Shown piece after piece: positions 1 to 12,577 of a stretch of DNA of 64,000 nucleotides. This DNA is from Paratinospora sagittata. Its lineage: Eukaryota > Streptophyta > Magnoliopsida > Ranunculales > Menispermaceae. The first letter of the stretch is position 1. Each line of letters starts with the position of its first letter. The stretch lies in assembly GCA_035771175.1 (NCBI GenBank), contig CM069600.1, positions 11,555,729 to 11,619,728 on the forward strand, written 5' to 3'. The translations under genes were made by a program, and so were the position numbers. Under the pieces are notes generated by a model that made no database searches, was not told the DNA's origin, and was given only the letters and a program-made list of their open reading frames with translations.

Positions 1-246
1 AGAAGCACTTGAAGTCATGAACTTAGGATCAGAGAAGGAAAAATGATCTTCATGAAAAAGAACATCTCTAGATATGAAAATACGGCCAGTATGATCAAAA
101 CATTTATAACCCTTATGATTTAGGCTATAACCAAGGAAAAAACATGTTGAGGTTCTATATTGCAGTTTGTGCTTGTTGTAGGGTCTTAAATTTGGAAAAC
201 AAGCACAACCAAAAGTTCTAAGGTGAGTGTAACCTGGTGAGATATT
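1..246 (-). pseudogene. Ty1/copia integrase C-terminal fragment (probable continuation of element A)
   Basis: Reading the minus strand gives a continuous copia-type stretch containing YTHLRTFGCACFP, then FFLGYSLNHKGYKCF and FISRDVLFHEDHFP, the conserved region that follows the integrase core in copia polyproteins. A TGA at 16-18 ends the frame. Orientation and domain order fit a continuation of element A, whose integrase breaks off near 2330. The most economical reading is that 247-2330 was inserted into A. The family assignment is clear; the link to A is inferred. Confidence 0.75.
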
Positions 247-1119
247 GATTCAAATGATTCAAATGGTCTCCAATCGAAACTCTAAATTTCAACAAACTTC
301 CAACGGCTATAAAAATTCCAAATGACCACATAAATTCAATCTAACTATATATTTAAGGTTCCTGCAGCCTAGGACGTGTTTTTCCAACCTTCCTAGCGGA
401 TTTTCATTCACGTTGGGTCAAAACCCCAATTTTTGAAAACGCCGTAAAACGGCTCCTATAACAAAAATTACTCCGAAAGAAATGTTACATTTAGCTTAGA
501 TATCAAGTTCACGAAGAAATAGAGTGAAAATCACTTACCGCGAGTCCCGATTTCGCGCGAATCCCGCGTTTCTCTTTTTTTTTCCTCTTCGTTCTCTCAT
601 TCTGCTTTCTTTCTTCTCTCGTTCCTCTTTCTCATTCTAGCAACTTCTTTCTCTTTTTATTTTATTTTTTATTTTTTTTCTTTCCTAAAACGTGGAGAGA
701 AAGAGATTAAAGAGAGAGAGAGTTTTCTTTTTTCTCTTGTTGAGTTGGAGATAGATAATAAAAGATAGAGAATTTATTTATTTTTTTATCCCATGCTCCT
801 CATGCAACTATTCATTCAACTATTCAATTACTTTAACAACTCTTCATGCACTTCACAACCTCATTTAATATTTTAATCATCAACACAATTTACGTATTGA
901 ATTAATCAACCCCATAAATTAATCAATTTAATTTAACTCCATTTTTATCTTGTAAGCACTCATATAGGATGATCCCATATCATCTTTATTTCATAATTTT
1001 ATTTATTTACTAATCATACACGCGTATATTTGGTTCATACGTATAAAATATATATATTATACATCTCGATATACGTATAATTCAATGTATATATTTAATT
1101 AAAACTACGGTGTGTTACA
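247..1119 (-). mobile_element. LTR-like segment, possible solo LTR of a gypsy element
   Basis: The segment starts near a TG at about 249 and ends in GTGTTACA at 1119, so the minus strand begins TGTAACAC as in many plant gypsy LTRs. It contains the CT-rich and AT-rich blocks usual in long LTRs and no coding potential. No PBS or PPT is visible next to it. Flanking 5-mers (GATAT and ATATA) do not match, so the left boundary is approximate. It interrupts copia element A. Confidence 0.4.
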
Positions 1120-2330
1120 ATATACATCTATATGGATGTATTTATGTGGGTACAATGTAATATTGTACAACAAAATAGCACAATGTAATATAATTATAAT
1201 TTAATATAACTAATATACGATCTGATTTGCATTAGATGACGTAGTATTGCGTATATAATATGTAATGTAGAATAGTGTGATGTGTTATAATTTCACATGA
1301 TTTAGCTCAGTCTTTTCTAATATCTAACACATGGCATTGGCTTAATATCAAAGTAGCACGTGGGCATTTTCTCCCCATGAAACGGTGGTAGCAACAACGT
1401 CGTTCTGCTGCTGCAGCTACTCTTTTCGGCATCTAGAATACAAAGAAAATGAGAAAGGAATAGACGGTGAAGAAGAAGGAAAGGGAATAGAAGGGAAGGG
1501 AAGAATGAGGCATGATGGTGATAGCAACAGTGCCATTGCTGCTGTTGTAAGATCCAAAACAGGGCATTGATTTGATGAGCAAGAAGAAGAAAAAAAGAGA
1601 AAGCGAAGAAGAGGAACATTACCTTCAGGTGGTTTCGGCAGAGGCGATCCTATATAGCGTCACTTGTTCCCTAGTTCTTTAGGTTGAGAATAGGATGGAG
1701 AGTGTGGGAGGCCGCTGTAGAGAATTAGACATTATATAAGTTAAGGTTTTCATTCATGGCTGCCATTTACAAAGCCAAAACAGAGTAATCAAATGTAAAA
1801 AAACTTACGATGATAGGAGGAATTCGCCGTGGGTGGTGTTTCGACGCTGCACTGACTGACGTCACTCTGTGTGCTCGCGCTCTAGGGTTGAGAGTAGAAT
1901 GAAGAAGATGGCGTTGAGTGTGACGGTTGGGAAAAGTTCCTCCTATTAATGTAATAGGATTAGGGTTTTGGGTAGTGATTTTGTTTCCAATATGCATCTT
2001 GCATGAAGGGATATTTAGAGTAGATTAAGGAGTAATTTTTTGGTTATTTCCAATAAAAGATATTAGAGTTTTGGGTAGTGATTTGGTTTCCAATATTCAT
2101 CTTGCATGAATGGAAATTTAGAGTAGATTAAGGAGTACTTTTTGGTTATTTCCAATAAAAGATATTAGAGTTTTGGGTAGTGATTTGGTTTCCAATATTC
2201 ATCTTACATGAATGGAAATTTAGAGTAGATTAAGGAGTAATTTTTGGTTATTTCCAATAAAAAGATTAGAGGATATTGTTGGAAAGGAAAGGAGAGAAAA
2301 ATATAAATTTTCACACGTTTGACAAATCAT
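1120..2330. other. unassigned segment inserted in element A
   Basis: No gene is recognisable here. Short ORFs at 1317-1619 and 1767-1997 are compositionally biased and lack any domain. Two GC-richer blocks (about 1620-1720 and 1800-1960) share phrases such as GGTTGAGA and may be old duplicates. The stretch ends in a tandem repeat (1965-2272). It may be a decayed transposon or a captured gene fragment; I cannot tell which. Confidence 0.3.
1965..2272. repeat. tandem repeat, about 102-bp unit, 3 copies
   Basis: The phrase GTTTTGGGTAGTGATT starts at 1965, 2068 and 2170, giving a period of 102-103 bp. Each unit also carries CAATATTCATCTTGCATGAA (variants) and GAGTAGATTAAGGAGTA. The last two units are nearly identical; the first is more diverged. 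Confidence 0.9.
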
Positions 2331-4008
2331 TGGCCATTAATAGATCGTTTTGGGGTATTACTGGTAGAGAAGGGAAGTCTATTAGACAAGTAAACAATGG
2401 TTCAAAATGCTTCATCCTAGTATTTTAGAGGCATAGAAGATTGAGCAAGAATAGATAAGCCATGCTCAACTATATGCCTATGTTTCCTCTCAGCCACACC
2501 ATTTTGGGCTTGGGTATAAGTGCATGATAATCTATGAAGGATCCCATGAGCTGATAGATAGATTGAAAGGGCTTTGTATTCCCCACCACCATTACTTTGT
2601 AGAGCTTTAATTTTGTAGTCTAGTGAAGCTCAACTTGTGTTTTAAAATCAATGAAGGTTTGTAAAGCATCTGACTTATTTCTCAATATTAATCCATGTGA
2701 ATTTAGAGTAGGCATCAATAAAGGAGATGTAATATTTGTAACCACTTGCATATTGGATGGGTGAAGGCCCCCATAGGTCAGTGTAAATAAGTTGCAAGCG
2801 ATGGTTGTACACAGATTCATATGGTGAAAAAGGCAATCTGGGAATTTTACCAAGGCAACAAGATGTACAAAAAGAAACATCATCTTTATTGGAAAATGGA
2901 ATGTTATAGCAATGAAGCACACTTGTTACAATTTTGGCCGATGGATGACCCAATCTATTGTGCCATAGCTGAAAAGAAGAGTGTGGAGATGAAGACTTAC
3001 AAGAATTATTGAAGACATGAGTAGTAAGAACAGATGAATCAAGCAAAGGTGAAGAACTTGAAATAGTCGACTGCTTTGAAGCTAGAGTAGACAGTGAGAT
3101 TTTTGAACTGTCAAAAGCATAGAGACCATCTTTAAAATTGCCCTTTAGAAGGATGGTATTGGTAACCTGATCTTTAACAAAGCATTTGTCAGAATGAAAC
3201 TCAAAAAAGACTTTGTTATCGAAACAAAATTTGGAAACACTTATGAGGTTCTTGGTTATTTCAGGAACATGTAAAAGGTTATTGAGATAAAGAGATCTAT
3301 CGTAATAAGGATAATGAAAAAGAGAAGTTCCAATGTGTTTAATAAAGAGATCAGAACTATTACCAATATGAACCTGCTCTGGACTAGCATAATCAGTCAT
3401 AACCATGAGATTGTCATCATAAGCCGTGACATGGTTGGAGGCACCAAAGTCAAGGTACCAAAGGGGGTCAGCAACTGTCTCAAAGGATGCATAGAAGGCA
3501 TTACCGGTAAATTGTTCTTGAGAGACAGAATTGAGAAAAACAGAAGAAGATGAATCAGGCACATCATCTTCATGTTGCAGATTAAGGACATTAGCTTGTG
3601 GAGATTTGGTAGGTCCTTGAAAGGACTGATCAAATCTGTAAAAACAGTTCATCACGAGATGACCAAACTTGCCACATAACTAGCATTGCGATTTTGTGGT
3701 GTTCCAATAACCCCTTCCTTGAGACTTCACAGGAGGACGCCATGTCTGAGGTGAAACACCTCTAAAAGATGGAGATCGGCCTCTGATATTGAAAGGAATA
3801 CCATAAGGAGCAGAAGAAAACTGTCGATTGTTAAAGATAGATTTTTGTTGCTACTTCTAGCAAGATTTGCTTGAGGAGAATTAGAGAAAGTAGATGATGC
3901 AAAATCAAGATTACGATGATGTTTTTCTATTCGTGCCTCTTGTGTTATCACTAGTGCCTCAATGTCCTCAATTGTGTAATCATCAGTGTGTGCCTCAACA
4001 GTTAGAAT
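2331..4008 (-). pseudogene. element A: decayed copia gag C-terminus, protease and integrase
   Basis: On the minus strand this reads, in order: a gag tail (EDIEALVITQEARIEK near 3950), a protease-like motif LDFGASNH (usually DSGA) near 3450, a gag-pre-integrase zinc domain (LWHNRLGHP ... CTSCCLGK) near 2900-2980, and the integrase core (YTDLWGP; LQSNGGGEY, where the catalytic Asp is normally expected; NGVAERKHRH). A frameshift lies at about 2620-2680 and in-frame stops follow near 2400. A long open stretch survives at 2675-3655. Its gag is split by element B and resumes at 9384. It is non-functional: two catalytic motifs are altered as well as the frame breaks. Confidence 0.88.
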
Positions 4009-4013
4009 GAAAG

Positions 4014-4359
4014 TGAAGAAAAAGATACAGAGAGGAAGGTTGAAGAAAAGGATACAGAGATGAACCAATGAATATTGGAGAATGATTTTTCTGTATATTG
4101 AGAATTGTTTGATTACATGTCTAACATATATAGGCTATTCTAGTTACACATATTATAGAAAGAATGCTAATATCTCTCTATTACAATCCCTAGAATAATG
4201 CTAAGCCATATATACAAATCTCTTAATTATAGAAAGAATGTTAATATAACAAATCTCTTAATTATAGAAAGAATGCTAATTTCCAGAATAATGCTAATTA
4301 TATACAAATCTCCTAATTATAGAAACATATCATATAATTAGGAGATAAATCCGACAATA
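4014..4359 (-). repeat. element B 3' LTR
   Basis: It matches 9033-9378 over 346 bp with three substitutions. On the minus strand it begins TATTGTCGG directly after the polypurine tract at 4360-4368 and ends CTTCA. Including the terminal TAT gives a perfect GAAAG target duplication. It contains three internal copies of AATTATAGAAAGAATG. Confidence 0.95.
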
Positions 4360-4366
4360 CTCCCCC

Positions 4367-7300
4367 TCAAGCTGGATTAAGGGGATTAATTGAGCCAAGC
4401 TTGGAAAGAATACGATGAAAATGATCCGACGACAAGGCCTTTGTGAAGATATCTGCAAGCTGGTCATGACTACGAGGGTAATGAGTAACAATGGCCCGAG
4501 TCTAAACATGTTGTCGAATGTAATGACAATCAACCTCAATGTGTTTAGTCCGTTCATGAAAAACGGGATTAGAGGCAATGTGCATAGCCGCTTGATTGTC
4601 ACAACAAAGCGTTATAGACTGAGAATGAGAGATACCCAAATCGGCAAGGAGAGCCTTTAGCCACATGAGTTCAGAAGCTGTGGAAGCCATGGCCCGATAC
4701 TCTGCTTCGGCACTTGACCGTGCTACCACTGTTTGTTTCTTACTTTTCCAAGAAACCAGATTCCCACCAATAAAGATACAATAACCAGTAGTGGACTTTC
4801 GATCAAGTTGATTTCCAGCCCAATCTGCATCCGTATAGCCAAGAATTTGAGAATGCCCGTTAGCTTTCATGAGGATGCCACGGCCAATTGTTTTCTTTAG
4901 ATATCGAAGAATTCTCTGAACAATATGCATATGAACCGTGGTGGGAGAATGCATAAATTGACTAATAATGCTCACTGCATAACTAATATCAGGCCGTGTG
5001 ATTGTTAAATAGATAAGTTTGCCAACCAATCTTTGATAATCTTGAACAGAACCCAGAGGTGCACCAGATCTATCAAGCTGCAGTTTGCTATCCAATGGTG
5101 TGCGTGCAGGTTTGCAATCCAACATATCAGGATCACGCAATAAATCTGTCACATACTTGCGTTGATTCAAGAACAAGCCTTTGGAGGAAGTAGCCATTTC
5201 GATGCCTAGAAAGTATTTCAGCACACCGAGATCTTTAATGGAAAACTTTTCTTGGAGAACACACTTAAGCTTACGTATAGCAGCATCATCATCACCGGTA
5301 ACAATTAAGTCATCAACATAAATCAAAACAATCAGTCGCTTACCCGAGTGCATGTGAACAAATAAAGAGTGATCTGCATTACTTCTCTTAAACCCAAGTT
5401 CTTCAAGAACCATACTTAATTTGGCATGCCATGCGCGTGGAGATTGCTTCAAGCCATAAATAGATTTGTGCAATCGACACACTAACCTTGGATCAGTACC
5501 TTGTGGATGCCCCGGCGGAAGCTTCATATAGACTTCTTCTTCAAGCTCGCCATGCAAAAATGCATTTTTAACATCCATTTGTGAAAGAGACCAGCCTTGA
5601 TTGATAGCGACAGAAATCAAGGTACGGACAGTTGTCATTTTTGCGACGGGCGCAAACGTCTCTTTGTAATCAACACCATATGTTTGAGTGAACCCTTGAG
5701 CAACAAGTCGGGCCTTATACCGTTCAATTGAGCCATCGGCTTTGAACTTAGTCTTGTATACCCACCTACTGCCAACTGCCTTTTTATCGTGTGGGAGGGA
5801 AACCACACTCCAAGTATTGTTATCAGCTAGTGCTTGGAGTTCGTCATTCATAGCATCCTTCCAGACTGCCTGTTGAACCGCCTCTTGATAATTTCTTGGT
5901 TTGGTGACACTAGAAATTTGACTGAGATAAGCAGTATAGGTAGGTGATAAGTTTTGATAACTCAAAACATGATGTATGGGATGACATACTGAGTAAGCCA
6001 CGTAATCGTGAAGCCTTGAAGGTGGATGTCGTTCACGAGGTGGATTACGGCGAGGAATAGGCGCAGGAGCTGGTGACTCATCACGCATGATCACTGCTGG
6101 GGCTGGGACAGGATCCACATGTATGGTGGTAGTGGGTGCATGAGCTGTGCAAGGTACGTCATCACCATTAGCAGTGTCTGCTGAAGAATGCTCGGAAGAG
6201 ACAGCTTGGGGCACAACTGGTGGTACAGCAGCTGGAATGGGAAGTGGAAACAGGTCATGCTCCCCCTGACTAAGAATATCATCTGAGTTGCTGAAATATG
6301 GCACTGCCTCATTGAACCGAACATCTCGACTAACCATGAGCTTCTTTGTAACAGGATTATAACATTTATAACCTTTCTGCGTAGGAGAATAACCCAAAAA
6401 TACACATTTGACAGCCCGTGGTTCCAGTTTGTCGCGCTGATGAGACTGAATGTGAACATAGCAGGTGCACCCGAAGACTCTGAGATGAGAAAAGCTTGGA
6501 GTTTTTCCTGTCAACAACTCAATAGGAGAATTAAGCTGCAAAATTCGACTAGGCAAGCGATTAATTAGATAAGCTGCTGTAAACACTCCTTGTGACCAAA
6601 ATATTTTGGGAACATTCATGCCCAACATCAGTGCTCTAGTTTTGTCAAGTAGATCACGATTTTTCCTCTCCGCTATACCATTTTGTTGTGGAGTCCCAAC
6701 ACAACTAGTATGGTGAATAATGCCATGCATGCTCAAGTATTGTGTCATGATATGTGTCATAAATTCAGTACCATTATCTGATCGTAGAACCTTAATCTTA
6801 GAGGAAAATTGAGTGATGACTAAGTTATGAAAGTCTTGGAAAACATGAGCAACTTCACTTTTGGATTTTAAGAGATATAGCCATGTAAAACGAGAGTAAT
6901 CGTCAACAAATGTTACAAAATATTTGTATCCATCAAATGATTCAAGCACTGGACCCCAAACATCAGAATGTACCAAATCAAAAATTTTATTTGAACGTGA
7001 ATCTGAAGAAGAAAAAGGTAATCGAGTAGATTTTGATAAAGGACATACATCACAATTTAATGGATGTTTATTCAAAACGGGAAAAAGTTTGGATAAAATA
7101 GGCGCCGAAGGATGAGCTAAGCGTTGATGCCACAACTCTTGAATAGAAGACAAGCAAGCATATGCGTGGGGTTCTTTGGACAAATAAGCATTCTTGGGAA
7201 GATAATAGAGTCCTTGATAGAAGAGTCCTTCACCAATCGTCCTCTGGGTTATTAGATCCTGAAATACAACTTTGTTAGGAGAAAAGATGACACGACAATT

Positions 7301-8680
7301 TAGACTGGTTATTAATCGGCCAACTGAAAGTAGTTGAAATGGAAATGAAGGCACATAAAGAACGGATGATGAAATGGAGTTTGAAAGTAACTTAGTCTTA
7401 CCATGGCCAACAACACTCACACTCTTACCATTGGCTATGGTTATGGTAGATGAAGGAGAGAAAAACTCAAAGTCAGTCAAATTTCTAGATATATTAGTTA
7501 CATGATCAGTGGCACCCGAATCTATAACCCAATAATCATGCACATTACTAATATTAAGAGCGAGTGAAACGGCATTAAATATACCTGACATATCTTCAGA
7601 AAACAAGTTCTTATTTTCAGCAAGAAATCCCGCAAATTGACCAAGCAGGGCCGAAGAATTACCAATCTCATTCTTGTCAACAGCATCGTGTTTGGCCTGA
7701 ATGTAAGTAGCAAACTCATTGATAAGATTTATAGGACTAGAAGTAAACCTAGATAACCCATCAGATGGTGGTGCAGATACAAGGTTGGCTTGATATCCAG
7801 AGAATGGACCACGTTTTGGGCCTCCTTTATTTGCAAACTTGGGTTTGAGGTCTGGGTGAAGAATCCAGCATCTATCCACGGTATGGCCAATGTTGCTACA
7901 ATGGCTACACTTCAATTCATTCCTTCTAGCCTTGTTCCCTCTGTCATCTGGACGTCGTTGAGTGGAAATATAGGCTCGTGTGTCAGATATATCTGATTTA
8001 ATTTTTACGGACATAATTTTTTTTCGTGTTTCTTCACGTTGGATAGTAGCACAAACACTTGCAAACGTCGGCAACTCAGAATTCATGAGAATGCGACTAC
8101 AAAGATCTTCATAATCTGGGGTTAGATTTGCCAACAACTGGAAAATCTTGTCTTCCTCAGCTCTTTTCAACAAGATTGTCGAGTCAGTGGTATGTGGTCG
8201 ATAGACCGCTAACTCATTCCACATGGTCTTCATGCGACCAAGAAACTGAACAAAAGGTTTACCTTCTTGTTGGAAAGAGGCAATATCCTTCTTGAGTTGG
8301 AACACCCGTGCAGAATTATTATGATTTCCATAAAACTCTTTTACGGCACTCCATAAATCCACAGCCGAGTCGGAATAACTGAAAATCTCAGCAATATGTG
8401 GCTCCATCGTATTAAGCAACCACGATTGGACCATCTGATCATTAGCAAACCAAGTCTTGTATTGAGCACACTGGACATCCGGAGCGGCATTGCTCCCATC
8501 GATAAAATCAACCCGTGATCTCCTACCAAGAGCTAATGTCACTGCCCTCGACCAAGGAAGATAATTAAAATCATTCAATTGAACCGAGCATAATCGCTGA
8601 TTCGAATTGACATCAGAAGAAGAAGAAGAAGATAACGGAACAGTAGTACTTTCCGTGTTGGATGGAACTATTTCGACCAT
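4367..8680 (-). CDS. element B gag-pol polyprotein (copia), one in-frame TAG near the end
   Basis: The open frame runs 1392 codons from ATG at 8680 to a TAG at 4502-4504; the same frame continues 45 codons to a TGA at 4367-4369 that lies in the polypurine tract. Domains in order: gag; zinc knuckle CSHCSNIGHTVDRC (about residue 257); protease DSGA (about 385); integrase HHCC and DDE motifs (HSDVWGP about 570, RSDNGTEF about 632, IAERKN about 667); reverse transcriptase with YVDD (about 1119); RNase H with TDADWAGN (about 1280). The part beyond the TAG still reads as the expected tail (QLADIFTKAL), so the TAG is probably one recent C-to-T change (CAG to TAG). Otherwise the element looks intact and may have been mobile recently. 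Confidence 0.95.
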
Positions 8681-9020
8681 TTTTGGCAGAATAGAAACAA
8701 GAACAATCGAATTAATTATTATTATTATTATTTTATTTTTTTTTGTAGAGAAAAAAAATAATAATAATAATAAAATAAAAATAAAATAAAATAATCGGGG
8801 TTGAAATCAATACCACTCCTTTAATGAGACAAGATATGATGCTTTTAAAAATCAATACCACCGATGCTTTTGAGAGTTGTTTTAATAAACAACTTTTCCT
8901 TCTTTCTTCTCTTTTCTTTCACTGGAACTATTTCTGAAACCCACAGTAACTTCTCTGCTGCAACGCGCACAGTGATATAAACGCTGCAATAGCAGTAAAG
9001 TTTCTTCAACCTACGGTTTG

Positions 9021-9032
9021 GCTCTGATACCA
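9021..9032 (-). other. element B primer-binding site (initiator tRNA-Met)
   Basis: The minus strand reads TGGTATCAGAGC immediately after the CA end of the 5' LTR, complementary to the 3' end of plant initiator tRNA-Met. Confidence 0.95.
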
Positions 9033-9378
9033 TGAAGAAAAAGATACAGAGAGGAAGGTTGAAGAAAAGGATACAGAGATGAACCAATGAATATTGGAGA
9101 ATGATTTTTCTGTATATTGAGAATTGCTTGATTACATGTCTAACATATATAGGCTATTCTAGTTACACATATTATAGAAAGAATGCTAATATCTCTCTAT
9201 TACAATCCCTAGAATAATGCTAAGCCATATACACAAATCTCTTAATTATAGAAAGAATGTTAATATAACAAATCTCTTAATTATAGAAAGAATGCTAATT
9301 TCCAGAATAATGCTAATTATATACAAATCTCCTAATTATAAAAACATATCATATAATTAGGAGATAAATCCGACAATA
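9033..9378 (-). repeat. element B 5' LTR
   Basis: It is the partner of 4014-4359, 346 bp with three substitutions. The PBS adjoins its inner end and the target duplication GAAAG its outer end. Confidence 0.95.
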
Positions 9379-9383
9379 GAAAG

Positions 9384-9958
9384 TATGATATTCAGAAGAG
9401 AGGCCTTCAAAGATTGCATCAAGATGTTCCTTAGTTGATAAAGTATGGCCAACTAAGGAAAGGAGATTGGCACAGTTTCTGATTTTGAGTAGATATTTAT
9501 TCGTGGTGAGGGAGTCCTTCTTAACATTTTGCAATTGTGTCTTGTACTGTGAGACCTTTGCTCTGATATGAGAAGTAAAGTAAGTTTCCAGTGTAGTCCA
9601 GGCTTGATAGGTAGTGTGAAAGGTTACCATTCTTGAGAGAATACTTTTTGTCCTAGAAGAAAGAATCCAAGATAGGAGAAGCTGATCTTGCTGCTTCCAG
9701 GTACTAAATTCAGGATTGATCACATTAATGTCTTCATCATTTCGAGAAAGAAACTTCAATGGAGGAGGATCACCATTGATGAATCGAAGTAGCTTGTGAC
9801 CTTCAATGGTTGAAAGAATTTGCTTTCGCCAAATCAAGAAATTTGAATTATCTAACATAATTTACTGTAAGAAAGTAATTGAAAGAAACAAGATTGAAAC
9901 GATGTGTAGTAGAATCTAATATATCTCCACGAAAAGAAGAAGAAGCTTGATTCGCCAT
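9384..9958 (-). pseudogene. element A gag N-terminal part
   Basis: The minus strand encodes a copia gag segment (NFLIWRKQILSTIEGHK, later AKVSQYKTQLQNVKKDS and LDAIFEGLSSEYHTF). A likely original start is the ATG at 9956-9958 (MANQASSS), 15 bp from the PBS; a frame change near 9855 separates it from the main gag frame. The gag is cut at 9383 by element B and resumes at 4008. Confidence 0.85.
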
Positions 9959-9972
9959 TATCAATCTTTAAT

Positions 9973-10270
9973 GCTCTGATACCATGAAAGGATCTTAGGA
10001 AAGAATAAGAAGAAGAAGTAGAGAGAAAGAGAAAAATGTTTCAGAAAACTGACTTGCAGAGTTTCTTGTAATAAGTTAGAGTCTGTACAATGGTATATAT
10101 ACGAGATGTCTAAGCAACTGAGCTGCTTGTTAACTATCTAACAACTAGAAACAGAACAATTAACCTCTAACATAACAACTAACTTTGGAACCTTCTAGTT
10201 AAACTAAATAACTAAAAAACTAACACTATTATACACAGTTGATCACAGTTAACTGTTTTTATTCTCATCA
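9973..10270 (-). repeat. element A PBS and 5' LTR
   Basis: The minus strand shows TGGTATCAGAGC at 9973-9984, and an LTR of about 286 bp occupies 9985-10270, starting TGATGAGAATAAAAAC on the minus strand and ending in CA. A nearly identical LTR lies at 19261-19547, but the flanks beyond it are also identical, so that copy arose by segmental duplication and not by transposition. Confidence 0.8.
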
Positions 10271-11668
10271 ATAGCATGATGTTATGAAGATCCATGTTGC
10301 TGGACATATATATAGTTCATGCGGACCAGATTTCGTTGTTCTAAGTTTGAGAAGCATCCAAGGATGATATATATGAGCTAGGAGGAAAGAAGAATTCATC
10401 TTGAAACTTATAGACATTAAATGTACGTAGATGTAGAAGAACTGTATAAAGTGGAGATTTGATTTTGTTGTAAAATAATAATTTTTTTAATGACAATTTT
10501 CTTTTTCTAGATTTTTTGTTTTTTAGTAAATAAGTCTTTCTTCTTGTTTTGGTCACAATAAGGGCATGGTAATTAATTCATTTCAATTTCATTTTGATCG
10601 AGGCCCTATAACTCCAAGTATAAGGATGAATGAGTTTAATTGGTTTGATGATGTGATTTTATATTTAAGATATGAAAACACAAGTGTTGAGCTTTAAATA
10701 TTATCATGAAGTGAGGATATATAATAAAGTTACGAAATCCTAATTAGGCCAATATTTCTTCCTGACCTATTTTTGCATGTGAAACTTTTTATGTGCGACT
10801 TTTCTGATGAATTTTTAACATATTTTCATAGTTTTTTTTTTTTTTTTGAGAAGAGACAAAATATTGTATTAATGTTAAAACAGTAATACAGTGACATGAG
10901 CATAAGCAATGCTCATGGAGAGGCAAGAAAACATTCTAACAACAAATAGCAAAAAATATAACACAAAAAACTGCTAGCGGACTGAAATTACATCAAAGCA
11001 TCCCAACACCTGTACCAGTCTGTGAATGAGTACGCACCACCTATCTTGGAAGAACTAATCCAAGTTGCAGCATAAGTTATAGAAACCTCCCAAATGTCGT
11101 CCACTGTACTGATAGTATATTGCAGCAATTTTCACATGACTGCGGCATGCTAAACTTTCCAAAAAGGAGCAATTCCCACTTTCTCCATATCTGACCAGCA
11201 AAAGTACATCTAAAGAAGAGATAGGCAAATATGGGGCAATTGCTTTAAAACAAAGAACGCAACAATGTAGTGATAGGCAAATATGGGGAAATTTCTTTTT
11301 CACTAAATCTTGGGTGGACAGCCTATTGAGAGTCAAAAGTATAAGGATGCATGAGTTTAATTGAATGAATCATCGACTTTTGCAGTTGACTTGTCTAAGT
11401 CAGTGTAAATGGTAAAGAAAAAAACAACAACAACAACAAAGCACGTGCACATTTTCTTCCATTTTCACGTACATAAATGAACTCAAATTGCATATAATAA
11501 GAATTCAATTATTTTATTTAATTCCTCTAATCAGCAATACACTAAAGTTGCATACAGAGGCAACCACTCAACATGCGAAATCTCACACACTAATTTATTT
11601 AATAGAAGACCTTCATTTCTCCTCACTTGTACACCACGAAGAAAGATACAAAGTCTTATTTTTTATTG
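10271..11668. repeat. flanking DNA, copy 1 of a direct segmental duplication
   Basis: This non-coding DNA matches 19548-21640 in the same orientation, continuing from the duplicated element A fragment. By eye the shared parts differ by only a few percent. Relative to copy 2 it lacks about 325 bp near 10765 and has deletions in the LINE part. No gene was seen apart from the LINE remnant. Confidence 0.85.
10838..11336 (-). mobile_element. 5'-truncated LINE (L1-type) tail, copy 1
   Basis: A run of T at 10838-10854 is the poly(A) tail of a minus-strand LINE. Upstream of it the minus strand encodes pieces of the C-terminal zinc-binding region (RLSTQDLVKK), better preserved in copy 2 at 20591-20998. 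Internal deletions have destroyed the frame. Confidence 0.65.
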
Positions 11669-11769
11669 GGAAGTTGAGAGTTCTAAAGGCTCAGTCACCA
11701 TTGCATATAAATTAAATGCCCCTTCACATTTCATTGTTGCCGACTCTAATGGACAATCTTTTACTTGGT

Positions 11770-12395
11770 TGTAATACCCAGAAAAAAAAAAAAAAAAAAA
11801 AAAAAAAAAGATGTCAAATAAGATCCAAAAATCTCGCCGACATGTCGCCGGGAATCTCGCCAAGATCTCGCCAACATGTCGCCTGGAACCTCGTCGAGAT
11901 CTCCCCGAAAATCCTTCGCATCTCGCTCTCTTTAAACCAAATCGCACAACTTCACCTTCTCGAAACAACGCATAAGCCTCTCGAAATCCTCTTCTCTCCT
12001 CTCTTCCTTTCTTCCAGCGCACACCGCCGCCGCCGCTCTCTTTCTTCTCTTCCCTTCTCATCTTGCCGCTGCAACTCCTCCAGATCTCGTCGCCACCGCC
12101 CTCTCTTCTCTTCTCCGCCACTCCACTCGTCACTCGTCGCCGCTCTCTCTTTCTTCCCTTCTCTGCATCGCCACTCTCGATCTCTCGCTCTCACTTCCGA
12201 TCTCTCGCCTCTCCTCGCCTCCGATCTCTCGGTCTCTCGCTCTCTTCTCCTTCTCTTCTTCTCTTTTCTTTCCCCTCTTTCTCTCTCTCTCTCCCCTGTT
12301 TTTCTTCCTTCCGCCCTGCAACCCATTTGATTTTTATTTTTTATTTTCTTTTTCTTTTTCTTTTCTTTTCTTTTAAACAACAAACAATGTTATAT

Positions 12396-12450
<55 letters not shown>

Positions 12451-12531
12451 TACATACAATATCACGCATACAAGTGTATTTTATTATTTTCATTATTTTT
12501 GAGCAACCAAAATGTTGTATAATATATTTAT

Positions 12532-12577
<46 letters not shown>

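Larger units (their letters stand above)
4014..9378 (-). mobile_element. element B: complete young Ty1/copia retrotransposon inside element A
   Basis: The element has two 346-bp LTRs differing at three positions (about 0.9%), a PBS directly inside the 5' LTR, a PPT inside the 3' LTR and one long polyprotein. The 5-bp target duplication GAAAG flanks it at 4009-4013 and 9379-9383. The copia gag reading frame of A is continuous when B is removed, so B inserted into A's gag. If 1.3e-8 substitutions per site per year is assumed, the LTR divergence corresponds to roughly 0.3 million years. Confidence 0.95.

Noticed and set aside
1317..1997. Minus-strand ORFs of 100 and 76 codons
   Set aside because: Low-complexity, without start context, homology or conserved domain; they lie in an insertion within element A.
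11716..12383. ORFs of 143-204 codons on both strands rich in Ser/Leu or Arg/Glu
   Set aside because: They come from the CT-rich block of the E1 LTR; both strands are open because of composition, and no domain is present.
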